From positions 492,442-556,441 of the forward strand of contig CACRXP010000233.1 of assembly GCA_902702965.1 (NCBI GenBank): DNA of 64,000 bases, given 5' to 3'. Each line of letters starts with the position of its first letter. The first letter of the stretch is position 1. This stretch comes from Spirometra erinaceieuropaei. Lineage: Eukaryota > Platyhelminthes > Cestoda > Diphyllobothriidea > Diphyllobothriidae. Under the pieces are notes generated by a model. It saw nothing but the letters and a program-made list of their open reading frames with translations. It did not search any database and was not told the origin of the DNA. The position numbers were made by a program, and so were the translations under genes. This document shows, piece by piece, positions 49,141 through 60,125 of the stretch.

Positions 49141-49747
49141 TAAGAATTGGACACCCCGCGAAAATTCATTGAGGGAGGCTGAGAGAATTAGGCCAGAACA
49201 AGGAAATGCCCATCGCCAAACTCGACAAGGCTTCTACTCTCGTCCGAATAAACAAAAGCGTTTATGTGTAAAAAATTGATTCAACTCCGGCTGAGGAGAC
49301 TAAGTTCAGAAGAGAGAGACAAAAAAGGGATCGAACCGAGGTCACAGAAGTGCAAATCACATGTACCCAGAAACGGAAAGATCTCGGTTTCATTGCTGAA
49401 CAAGGATTTGAATCCATAAAGACCACTGGTACAAGTCCACTGAGACATTATGTTTATCAAAGATACATAAACCTGACCTTCCTATGTGTAATTTGCCTTT
49501 TCATATAATTGCAAAGTGACTGGCAGAAAGGCTTATGCCCATTTGACACAAAATAACACCACGTCGCAAGCAGAACGCTTTTGAATTCACGGATTCCATA
49601 ATTAAGACGAATCCTAATGGTAAAACCAAGCTATCTCGTCTCCTTTTGCTGATATTCCCCTAACGGAGACGATAGGAAATCTATGCTACGAGGTTGTTCG
49701 ACGGAATTTTCTATTTGGAATGCCGGTCGTATGCCTAAATGAACTAC

Positions 49748-49895
49748 CAGTCTGCCTTGTCTCTGTCGGTAATACCATTCTGCCTATTTCATGCGCCGCT
49801 GTGCGGCTGCTGGTTGGGCTCGAGAGAGAGAGTCCATGGGGCACAACGGAACGAGTGATTTCCGTACGAACGATCGGTGAGCGTTCCCTACCGTT
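49748..49895 (+). mobile_element. SINE inserted in PLE2
   Basis: The body and 3' part of the SINE seen at 21.43-21.61 kb: CATGCGCCGCTGTGCGGCTG, CTGGTTGGGCTCGAGAGAG and AACGATCGGTGAGCG. It splits PLE2 at a GAACTAC word, present on both sides (49741-49747 and 49896-49902). PLE1 has the uninterrupted site (AAATGAACTACTG on its minus strand), so the duplication is a genuine target site. Confidence 0.8.
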
Positions 49896-50308
49896 GAACT
49901 ACTCTTTCTCTACCCACCGAATGTTCGGTATAGATTTGGTGGCGAATTTTACAGCCAGATCAGCATGGTGGCGATAGAATCCCCTGTAGAACCCCTTTCA
50001 GCGGGTGTCTGCATGGAAAAACTAGAGAATTACCAGTTCTGGTGAGCTATAAAGGACCTTGATTCATATGTTTGCCATGTTGGGGACATTTTTGCAAGAG
50101 CGGATGAGAAGCTTACTTTGGGTGTCCTCCTGGAAAAAGTGGATCAAGCTCATCCAGTGTCAAATTTCACTTCAGCAAACGGGTAGCTAGAGTGTCAAAT
50201 CCCCTCTAGAAGTCCTACTTGGTGGAGAGACTAGCAGAAAAATTCGTGGAAGTGTGTTCTGCAGCAAACCACGGACAGGTTTATATACAAATTTCCACAG
50301 TTCTTCAT

Positions 50309-50382
50309 TGCCAATAGAAGCGAAGAGACGAGTCCCAGGAAGTAGTCTTGAGGTAGTCCCGGCGATCGTGTCTCCTTCTTCA
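50309..50382 (-). mobile_element. 74-bp Penelope-like tail inserted in PLE2
   Basis: Flanked by a 12-bp duplication ACAGTTCTTCAT (50297-50308 and 50383-50394), single in PLE1. On the minus strand it carries CTTCCTGGGACTCGTCTCTT, shared with the fragment at 36.49 kb, and ends TTCTATTGGCA. This is a short retro-insertion of a 3' tail, heavily 5'-truncated. Confidence 0.75.
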
Positions 50383-50603
50383 ACAGTTCTTCATCTCTAA
50401 GACAGAAATGAATCTTAATCCGCCATCCCACCAAGTCAACTATGAGAACATTCCTTGCTGTTGCGTTGGAGGACGAAGTCGCCTTTCTACGAAACACTGC
50501 AATGAAATGGCTTCATCAGAAATGTTAGCACAAGGTACATGCAATGCGGAAACGGCGACGACTGAAAAGCAGGCACTATTTCTTACATTGTAGTGTGATG
50601 GAA

Positions 50604-50842
50604 ACCCGAAGAGAGCATTGGTTTAGGACCTCAAGTTTTTCTGGCCCAATTGAAGCCCTACACTTTTGTACCAAGCGTACTGCCACGTCGTAGTACAGTG
50701 ACAAGGCATGAGTGCAACTCACCGTCCGGCCTACTATGCCCCTGACAGGTCTGGACGGGCATGTCTGAACAGCCTTAACCCTATTTCCCATGATTACTGG
50801 TTATTGACTGTTTCGAATTTCACCGTTCTACCGTAAATTACT
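50604..50842. other. No recognised gene
   Basis: May hold further eroded Penelope-like sequence. No landmark is clear. Confidence 0.35.
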
Positions 50843-51290
50843 TACAGTAGGTTGGCTAACTCTTGAAATGTCAACCGAAATTCCGAAATGCGTTTTCGTT
50901 TCGAAAAGATTAAATAAGTAGGGTTGTAAAACTAGACAGCCAGCAACATAATTGTATAATATTTCAGTTACGTCAGGATGCCGGCCTTCGAATGAACTTC
51001 CTTCCCGCTGCATGCATAAACTACACTCTGTAAAAAATGGCTACTTAAGTAGCATAAATTTTTCTCACTGACTTTCGATGCCCCTAAAAGTCCAATTATA
51101 TTTCATGGAAAGCATGCACAAAATATTCATTCTTTTGCTCATTCGGTAAACAATTAGTGTTCTTTCAATTTTATACTCGAAGGAATGGTCAAATTCAGTT
51201 TTCAAAAAAGTCTCCAATTCTCGAGTAATTTTGTACCCACCCTACCGTTACAGTTTGATTTATTAACAACCTACACGACAGAGCCAAAGT
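50843..51290. mobile_element. Foldback element B2 (left arm and part of spacer)
   Basis: TA at 50843-50844, then CAGTAGGTTGGCTAACTC, CGTTTTCGTTTCGAAAAG, CTACTTAAGTAGCATAAATT (51041) and CAATTATATTTCATGGAAAG. It fades out near 51290; no right arm follows. Confidence 0.75.
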
Positions 51291-54200
51291 CGAAGCGTGC
51301 TGTGTATTTTAGACAGACAAATCATCGTTCAATAAAATCTGTAGCATTAGCATAATTTTGGGTTCAGGAATCGCAATGGTTTGGATGCAACTAGGTGTTT
51401 CGCACGTGGGCAGCGGATTGCAGGGACATTCGGATAGTTATTCCGCGTAAACTGGTTACGAAGGTCTAGCGGGCCTTGTTTGCCCCGTTGCTACAGTTAG
51501 TCTGAATCTGCTTGAAGTGTTCTCACACAGCCACCAGATGGTTGCCGTCAAAACCGAGAAGTCGCGCGGTATTCGCTGTCCTCCGACAGGCCGTCGTTTC
51601 AATTTCGTCAGACAAATAACAGAGAGGCGATTTTTTCCCTTTTCTCTCGTGAACCGCATATCTGCAAAGACTGTCTTGAGCTGCTGCAGTAAGTTTTTCC
51701 TGACAAAACAAACATGTTTCTCCCTGTAAATGTGCCAAAAGACCGGCTCATGCAGATTGAAGATAGTCTTTTCCAACTCCTGTAGGAGCAGTTTTTTTTA
51801 CCTGAACCAGGGATTTTGAGGCCAGTGGTGTTTTTTGATCCATTTCTAGACCTCTCCGGCAGAGGTGAAGCAATGCTCCTAAAAGAATTTGAACAGCCCT
51901 ATTTATTGTTAACTTTCGAGCGGGCTCTGCGCTTCGTTGAATATTCCATGCCACTTCTTACGTAAAACCTCGTGCGTCAAACCCGGTCGGATAAACCAGA
52001 GGGACAATAACATGTCGAAATGAGCATAATTTCGTCCCAATAAATCCACCGGCAGCGCAGATCTAAATAGAACTGGGAGGCCTATTTACCTCAGGTAGTC
52101 AAATTGCTCTGATAAACTTCAGTTTGAAGTATGTCTATGTAGCCAAATTATAAATAGGGTCGCTACTTAGAGCAAAAAATGACTGCGATGGAACATTTGG
52201 CTTAACGGTCATTGGCAGTCCACAGATGTGAGTCGAACTGATGTCTCCTGATTCCTTTGCACCATTCACGCTCCGCAATCGTGTCTTCGGGCCGGAATTA
52301 TCCACGCAGTTTACTCAACCTAGCTACAGTCTATGTGGCCTGTAAGGTCTGCGTGGATCTGTAAAATCCACTGTAACCAATAGGAGCCTTGATCTTTCCA
52401 TTGCAGCCTTCTCGGACTACTACAGACTTTGCTTGCTATTTATTGGCGTGCACAACAATAAGTGTCCCATAGCCTATGCATTTCTATGCAGAACGCATTA
52501 AGTTGGTCTATGCGATACCAGTTTCGGTTCTCACAAACATTAATTTCCTGAGCTGCAGTGCAGTTGTCGGCGTTGGCACCTGCGCTGTTGAAACACGTGT
52601 CGCGTCCTAACCCTTCTGTTTCAAGACAGGGGTCAATCGCGCGAGGATCTCGTTAGTAGGATTGTCGTGAATGTGAAGTCAAGCTTTCAAGGAAGACGCA
52701 TGTGAAAGAACACGCCAATGTCCCGTTCTCGTTCCACTGAACTAACGTTATCTCTCAGTTTGCCTATCAAAGTCTATTCTTTTGCTGCGTTCATCACCTC
52801 TTCTGAGCACTCTGGAGGGTTTTAAACGGGTTACAACAGTCTCGAGTCTGTGTTACCCTCTGTTTGATCGTGATCCACTCCATCCTCCTTAATTCTTAAA
52901 GCCTTCGTCAGTTCAGAATCACGGTCTGGTTTTGACGCATGGACGCACAAATAGCTCATGTAAACAGGAGACGACACAGACCAGGCATCCTAAAATAGGT
53001 CTTCGCTCAGAAGGCTTTTCTTAACCAAAGGCGAAGAGGCTGTATCACCTCGGTGTTAAGAATAATTTCAGCACATAATATCATATGAAAAGGTGGTACA
53101 TTTTTTGATTGCAGTACGCACTAGGACTCATAGATACTGACCAAAGTTGTTCGACATTCTTCAAGACCAAAGAGATATTGCTTTGTTGGAATTGAAAAAT
53201 TAATCAGCGAAGAACGAAATTCCAGACCATTTCGCACAATGCAGCATGCAGACCGTCATTTGTGCATCCCCTTGACTACCTGCATAAATTGCACAGGAAG
53301 ACAACCCCGAGTTTAGTAATGCGCATTTTTTGTAATTCGTTTTCAACGCCTGTAGAAAGGATGCATAAACGACTTGCTCCCATCACTTCTGGCTCATGGT
53401 ACATGAAGGTGAAACCTCGGTCAAGCACTCTTTCCTGGCTAAAAGTCCAGTTAATAAAGATTGTAGTCGTGCTTCATTAGTATCGCTAGCTACTGAGGTT
53501 ATCAGAGTTGAGATATTTGCATTTGTTGCATTTGCCAATAAAAATCAAGTAAAAAGCGCCGTTTGTTGATAAACAGGGTCAAAACGCCTACTATATGAGG
53601 GCTCCTTTAAATTGAATGGCCATTTTCCCTTCTCAATTCATTCGTGGACACTTTTCGCCTTGATGCAGGACAATTGAACATAAAGTACTCTGAATACTAA
53701 GTGAGGCCGTCTACTCTATACGTTTGTATATTTTTTTAGGAAACGAATTCTTCGTCCCATTTCTGCACAAGTGCCACTTTAACCCAACTCCTTCCCAGCC
53801 ATTCGATACTCGATCGGACGTTCGATAAGGTGGCATCCTGTCACTCATCGTGTATAAATATCTCAGCAACTGGACCCTCGAAAAGTCAGAGTGCGGCTTT
53901 GATGGTGTCGACTCTGCGCGTGGACGCCAGCGGACTGAACTTGACTAGGTTGACTACCTCTCAACACTAGCATCAAGCTCTGATGAACTACAGAACATAA
54001 GTCAGGGGCGAACGAAATCGTTAAACCGTTCGGTTTAGCCATTACCGTTGCCATATTGGTCTCCATTGTGGCGTCCAGAAAATGTCTAGCACGCTCCCTA
54101 AAATGTGAAAGAAAGGGGACTAGTTGGCATGTAAAATGGCGACGACACCGGATTATTCGTCTGACTGATGCACTTCGAAGACCCAAGATTGCGAAGAGGC

Positions 54201-54950
54201 AGAGTATGAAGGATCTCCTTTCATAACGAAAACCCCAAACCAAAGTCGAACTTATTACCCGATTTACGTTTTAAAAACACATGGAAAGAAGTGAGACGTT
54301 TCAGAAGATAACGTGTTTCGTGCAGCCATTAGGCGCGTAGTAAGAGTTCAAGTAACGAAGCTTAATATGCAATTTAGACTGCAATTTTGACCTCAGACAG
54401 AGCTACAGATTAGCTTTAAAAAGCACCCATCAGGAAATGTCTCTTGGTCTTTATTGCCAAAGGTCAGAGTTAGGCCAAGGCAACATCGACTTCTGCACGA
54501 CGCGGTAGGACAAGAAAATAGGCACCCCCTGCTGTAGGTGGCCTTGCGTCAAATTCCAGAGGGTAAGGTTTAAGCTTAAGGTTAGTGTTGGGGTCGAGGT
54601 CAGGACACGGAAGTATGTGCCCTCCCGGAATTCAGCGAGAAAAGTCCGTCATAAAGAGGTTCCTATTTTTGCGTTATACCTCGATGAGTTCGGATAAGTG
54701 AAGATTAAATTATGCATAAGCATAGCAATGCTCCTTTGATATCTCGAACTGTAGTATGTAGGCAACCAACAAAGAGAGATTTCATACTCGGACCCGACTA
54801 CTTAAGGGACTTTGACAAGATGATTTCATATTTAGAGGCGTCATTACGGGAGATACCGTGCCTATCCTTTTAAGTGAGTTTTCATCATGTCTAAGAACAT
54901 GATGAGGAAAAAGCGAAACATTGTGTATGGGGAGAAAGTTATGAATTATG
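51291..54950. other. No recognised gene
   Basis: Orphan frames at 51456-51776 (-, 106 codons, with CxxC-like spacing in an overlapping frame) and 53863-54243 (-, 126 codons). I recognise neither. Weak GTTAGTGTTGGGG-type words occur near 54580. Confidence 0.35.
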
Positions 54951-55887
54951 AATAATTAATTAAGTAGGGTTGTAAAACTACTCTACTGGCAGCGTAATTC
55001 CGTAATAATCCAGTTACGTCAGGACTTTGAATTTCGAGCGAACTTCTTTCCAGCTGCATGCAAAAAACTATACTCTGTAACAAATGACTACTTGAGTAGC
55101 ATGCATTTTTCTCATTGATTATCGATGCCCTTAAAAATCCAATTATATTTCATGGAAAACATGCATAAAAATATTCATTCTTTTAATCATTTAGTAGAAA
55201 GTTACGTCTTATTCCAATTTTATACTTAAAGAGAGGATATAATTTGGTTTTCAAACACCTTTACAATTCCCGAATAATGTTGATCCCGACCCGCCATTAC
55301 ACTTGAGTTCGGGGTTTCCAAACCACAAGCCGTATATTTTCCGATTGCGGAAAAGCATGCATTTCTCTACGGTATTAAGAGGTGACCACATGGAATTCAT
55401 AAATTTTAGCAGTGGATTTTGTCCATATTGTTATCTTAACAAGACACATTGGCAAATGCAGAGAAATGACGTTTTATGAACGGCAATCTCATGGTATTAA
55501 CAAATCCCACAATTAGAAACTTTTTAAAACCGAATTATACCCATCTTTCGAGTATAAATTTGAAAGCAGACGTAATTTTCTACTAAATGATTGAGAGAAT
55601 GAATATTTTTATGCATGTTTTCCATTAAATATAATGAAATTTTCAAGGACATCGAAAAGCAATGAGAAAAATGCGTGCTAATTCAGTGGTCATTTCTTAC
55701 TGAGTATAATGCTTGCATGCAGCTGGAAAGCAGTGCTTTCGAAAGCCGGCATCTTGAGGTAACTAAATTATTATAGGATTACGCTGCCAGGTGATTAGTT
55801 TTACAACCCCACTTAACTAGTCTTCCGGAAACGAAAATGCATTTCGGAATTTCGAGGGACACTTCATGAGTTCGACTATCTACTGTA
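54951..55887. mobile_element. Foldback element B3 (outer left end lost)
   Basis: The left arm starts inside the family sequence at AATTAATTAAGTAGGGTTG (54954) and includes CTACTTGAGTAGCATGCATT (55089). The right arm is complete to CGACTATCTACTG followed by TA (55886-55887). The spacer includes ACAAGCCGTATATTTTCCG (55326). The bases after the right end are Y-half XY sequence, so the element sat in an XY repeat at a TA. The left flank is not XY, so the left side has been rearranged or deleted. Confidence 0.8.
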
Positions 55888-55990
55888 GATGCAGCGTAAG
55901 ACTACTGTAACTATAAACTGATTGACGCGCAAGCCGCCGTCCCTGCTTCCATTCTGCTGTGGCGCACACGGTGGACATCGCCGGTCACCG
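55886..55990 (+). repeat. XY dispersed repeat, copy 9 (3' fragment)
   Basis: TAGATGCAGCGTAAGACTAC, then CTATAAACTGATTGACGCGC (55911) and GGCGCACACGGTGGACATCG (55962). It begins exactly at the TA that ends foldback B3. Confidence 0.65.
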
Positions 55991-58900
55991 CGGTCAAAGT
56001 TTCGATGGACAGGGGGCTTGACAGGTAAACCAGAGAAATCACATGTCCCAAAATGATACAACTGGCCAGGAAATTAAACTGCAATATTCTTAAAGATTAT
56101 CTTAATAGAATTTGGGAAATGAAATGTTACGGTGGCGGTGTGAGAACGGTTGTTTTTACGAGGGTAATCAAAGTCATTACAGAACAAACCGGCCATAGAC
56201 TGAAAACAGTATTGTCCAATTTACTCTTTTTCTTCGCCACGAATTTTTCATTCGGTGGTATGAGACTCTGTCCACACTTTATTCCTGTAACCTATTCAGT
56301 CAAAAAATCACTCACGTTCTCATTGAACAACTTTTAACGACACAGGTAAAACATCTTAGGGAAGTAGGTAAGCTTTTCACTGAAGGAAGGTTTGTTATAC
56401 ATCAAACAGACAATTAACAGCAACACCGCATAGCGCATGCGTCTGGAGAAATTTGGACTAGCGGTTAATTAAAGGAATATTTTTAGCTTTATTTTGTCAT
56501 TTTTTTGATGGACACGCACTTTTTAATTCAGCAGTTGAATTATTTCACTCGACTTCTGAATTTTTGCACTTTCTCCTAAAACAATTTTCGGGGTAAGTGA
56601 ATGCCTTTTAAAGCACTCCCTCACGCCTTTATCTTAGCTAGAATCATTCACACACGTTGGTCAAGGTATTCCGGACGGCTGCTGGATTTGTGGGGATTTT
56701 TTGCGAATTGTGGCATGCTTCATGCCCATTGGCAGCTAGCATGCATGCAATTCGTCCAGTCGCTACCTTTGCAGTTGCGATCTGGCTGCAGTTAGGATGG
56801 CTTTCCTTCTAAGGTTTGTGTTTATAGGATAGATTCTATCCTGTTGAAGGCGCCCATTTTGCAAGCCTTGTGAGTGCCCTTAGCAGGGCCTACAACGCAA
56901 AAGGGAGGGGACAGCGACATTGGAACCAGCAACTTTGACAGATTTTGAGCCCGGGGCAGTTCGCAGGGTGCTGGCTTTGCTGGCAAGACTGATTTTAAAA
57001 TTGCGTGATTGACAGTTTTGTGTGACCGCCTTCTGAGGCAATTCGTTCACGACGTGTATTTGTGAAGAAACAGTCTAACTTATAGAGCTGATGTAAAAAA
57101 AATACACAAAAATCGAAAGTCGGTTAATAAAGTGACGTTTTCTTTTAAACTATGAAGTCTAACTCGACTCTTACAAAGGGGTTTGTGCCCATAGGATCAA
57201 CCATTCCATTACGCTTTGACTGCTTATTGACTTTGTACTTTTTTGTTCAACAATGTGACTGCCAACTCTCCAGCAACGATGCTAAAAGCAAGATGAGCGT
57301 ATGCCAATTCACTATCAGCCACCATTTAAAATTCTTCATCTTCAATCATCACGTACAAGCAGAGGAGTTGTTCACGTTGTTTTGCCGCTCGCTCCCACTG
57401 GGCTACTTAATGACGTGATTAATAGAAATCCCGACCCACCTAAGGCCGCTACAAGAGGTGCTCCCTTTGTTTACATTCATTATTTATTGCACAACCTTCT
57501 TTTCCTTGAACAATTGATACAAACTGGGTTTTCATCAGGGAGGCGTCGACGATTAGGGCTTCGCAGGAATTTTTTCCAAAATTAAACTAAAGATTTCCCG
57601 CGATACCTTTGTGATGTGTTTACTTTGTTATAAAAGTACGAGCCCAAGGAAGAAGAAGTAAATATTTAAGCTGGAAACATTTTATCCGGTAATAATTGAG
57701 CGGTCCAAACGGCAGACAGAGTATGTACATTAAGTCAGCTAGCACAGTGATAAATAAAAATGTGATGTCTTAGTCACGACAGTTAGCATTATATCTATCA
57801 AACGTCCAAAAAGCAACAACACGGACGATAACAACAAGCGTGCTACTAATCTGTTAACAAAAAAGATAAACCATGCACAAGCTTCATTCTAATTTACGGC
57901 CTACTGCATGTAATATGGCTCCATTATTCTTCGTCGGCTACTAAAATGGGATTTATTTGTCTTCGCGAGAAGTTTGTTCATTTTTCTATTAAATAAATAT
58001 TGCTAGAAGAGGACACTTTTGCCTTTTTGGCACAAGCATCCCCTATTGGAACAAATAACACATACTCCGGAGATTACTCTTAGGAAGTGGGTAAATTCGG
58101 GAATATTTTATTTGCACAGAGGTCCGAGAAGAAAGAAAAAGGAGAGTCTTCACTAGTGAGCAGGTCGTTGGCGTCACCGAGTAACATCGTAGTTGTGGTG
58201 ACCACCTGAGCTTTCTCCTGCCTTCGGTCAGATACGAGGATATAGCAGACGGTGGACTGACATTCGAGAAATCCTGCAGCGAAATAAGCATGTACTCAGG
58301 CCCAGTGGATATGCAGTCGAGGAGCATGCAGTGGTAATTGCTTCCAGCATGATCGGGCATTGTTTTACCTAATCTGTTACTGGCAAAAAGAGCAGAAATG
58401 GCGTCATTATCATGTGACGAATTCTACCCACATCTGGACGGCACAACCTGAGCTGGTGGATAAAGGCATCAAACGTTACAATCCAAAAATACTGGAAAAA
58501 ATTCTTAACTAAGCCCCATCTTGCAGTTGTCGTCTGGTACCTAATTAGCTGACGACTGGGCTGCCAGGCAGGCCTTGTCTTTTCAGAAGACGCTACCTCC
58601 CAGAGCTGCATGGTGTTGAAGTCTGTCATAATCGTTTGGGGGGACCCGGTCGAGTGGACGCGTTGGTTGCTCGCGCGTGAACTTGAGTATGGTGAAGCAG
58701 ACTTTCATTGCATCTACTTTCACCTTTTTTATGCCCACCTTATTTCGAGAGCAAGGTCAGGCCAAGACAACTGCAGATGAGTTTGAATGCAGGGCGTAAC
58801 CTGTAATGAAGTCACCGGTTAACGCGTGCCACAAATGGATTCGGATCTCACATACGTGAAATTGGCCAGAAGGACTGCATCGCGACAACGTCGTCGTGGT

Positions 58901-59169
58901 TTGACACTCGTTCAGAATGAGCAAGAAGCTAGTCTCCCAGAGTGAACACCCCAAGCTAGGGCTCTTGGAAATAACTAATTAACTGAGCGTTGCCAGTAGG
59001 TCGGGGTGAATTGTTTTGTACAGGAAGAGATGGCTGGACCCATTTGTTTGGAGCTGAACCAAAAATCCATTAGTATGTGCACAAATATCAGTCGTCTAGC
59101 AGTTTTTAGACAGTCAGTCTTCATGTTGAGTGGAGCTAGGAGAAGGTGAGAAGCATCGAAGTAAGATGT
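55991..59169. other. No recognised gene
   Basis: Frames of 60-105 codons (for example 56053-56337 +, 57301-57585 +, 58043-58360 -) with no recognisable domain. Confidence 0.35.
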
Positions 59170-59400
59170 CCAAAAATAAGTTATACAGACTGATGCTGAG
59201 GTTGCACGATATACCATATTTTACAGTACAGGTATTAGATAAAGCCCAAACACGTGTTTCGCCGACATTCTGCCGTTGCACAACTTTCTATTCATCAGTG
59301 GGTTCCCCAGCGTGCCTTTTGTGTTTCCCGTCAGATACTCCAGTGCTGGAATTACAGGCTTTTAATTTCCTCAGAAATTAATTGTTCACTCGGAGTAATA
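59170..59400 (-). repeat. Hammerhead-bearing repeat R4
   Basis: Minus-strand copy aligned with R3 and R1. On the plus strand: CACGATATACCATATTTTAC, AAGCCCAAACACGTGTTTCG, ATTCATCAGTGGGTTCCCC, and GGCTTTTAATTTCCTCAGAA, which matches the R1 inverse. Similarity to the R1 upstream part continues weakly to about 59550 (ATATTCATATTC, GGATGATTTACTCCAAG). An 83-codon frame crosses it without support. Confidence 0.6.
59245..59302 (-). ncRNA. Hammerhead ribozyme-like motif HHR-4 (intact core)
   Basis: Minus strand: CCCA (59302-59299), exact CTGATGA (59298-59292), a shortened stem II region with hairpin GTTG-TG-CAAC and 3' side TCGGC, then GAAAC (59260-59256). The loopless palindrome ACACGTGT (59257-59250) forms stem III, U is at the cleavage position (59249), and TGGG (59248-59245) pairs fully with CCCA. 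The 5' strand of stem II (ATAGA) no longer pairs with TCGGC. The palindromic stem III would fold most easily between two molecules or units. Confidence 0.65.
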
Positions 59401-60125
59401 TAATTTATTGGAGACTTATTGGTCCAGACTTAAATGCGATATGAATATTTCGACCCAAATATTCATATTCAATTTCAACTAGAGCCCACAACACACAAAT
59501 AGGATGATTTACTCCAAGTTAGAGATAAATTTCGGAGGAAATTAAGAATCTGAAAATTGATGTTTTATTTACCCTACTTACTTCAACAAAAGGACATAGC
59601 CATTTTTCCAAATAAATGTGGAATAGTTTTTATCACACTCAACGAAAGATAGTTTCAACTTTTCATTCAATGGTTGTGCAGGTTGCATTTCTAGCTAAAC
59701 AAGTAACTGGTAATTAAGGCTCATCATGCCTAGTTTTGAAGTGCACTACAACTTGTCCTCCTACGTACTCACCTTATGCGCTGAAAACGACCGAATTACT
59801 TCTTTCTCACATTATTCATTTTCAGTAACACGCATCGCAATCTTGTTTGGTAGCTGCGCGGATAATATCCTGGGGCAGGGTCGTGTGAACAACATATGTC
59901 GATGTTAACCTCGCAAGCGCTGCAAATGCCACTTTCACAAAAGTACACGAATGGTCAACTTCTCGTTGTCGTTTTATGTGGTCTTATTTCGAATGTAAGT
60001 TACCGAGTGTTTTTGTCGACTCAATTTAAGTTGCGTGTCTTTGTAGGACAATGAAGTCCTTGTTTTTTTTCGATTTTGATATAATATTTTTCTTTTTGAT
60101 TGGGAAAAAATTCGTAGGCATTCAT
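59401..60125. other. No recognised gene
   Basis: The first ~150 bp may extend repeat R4. The part before 60126 is probably the 5' untranslated region and end of the mariner, but I could not identify its terminal inverted repeat. Confidence 0.4.

Larger units (their letters stand above)
49141..50603 (+). pseudogene. Penelope-like retroelement copy (PLE2), 5'-truncated and interrupted
   Basis: A plus-strand homologue of PLE1, aligned from AATTGGACACCCCGCG (49145) to about 50603. Shared landmarks: GAGGAGACTAAGTTCAGAAG (49297), CAAATCACATGTACCCAGAA (49353), GTCTCCTTTTGCTGATATTC (49639), ACCCACCGAATGTTCGGTAT (49912), CATGGTGGCGATAGAATC (49964), CTCCTGGAAAAAGTGGATCA (50127) and GTTGGAGGACGAAGTCGCC (50465). 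The RT catalytic box position reads HVGDIF, so it is damaged. Two insertions with target duplications interrupt it. The C-terminal endonuclease part is not recognisable beyond 50603. Confidence 0.85.

Noticed and set aside
52590..52605. GAAACACGTGTCGCG, resembling stem III of the hammerhead family
   Set aside because: No CUGAUGA-type core or stem I partner at the expected distance, and flanks do not match the repeat.
54305..54330. Minus-strand CGAAACACG word
   Set aside because: No matching CUGAUGA upstream; treated as chance.
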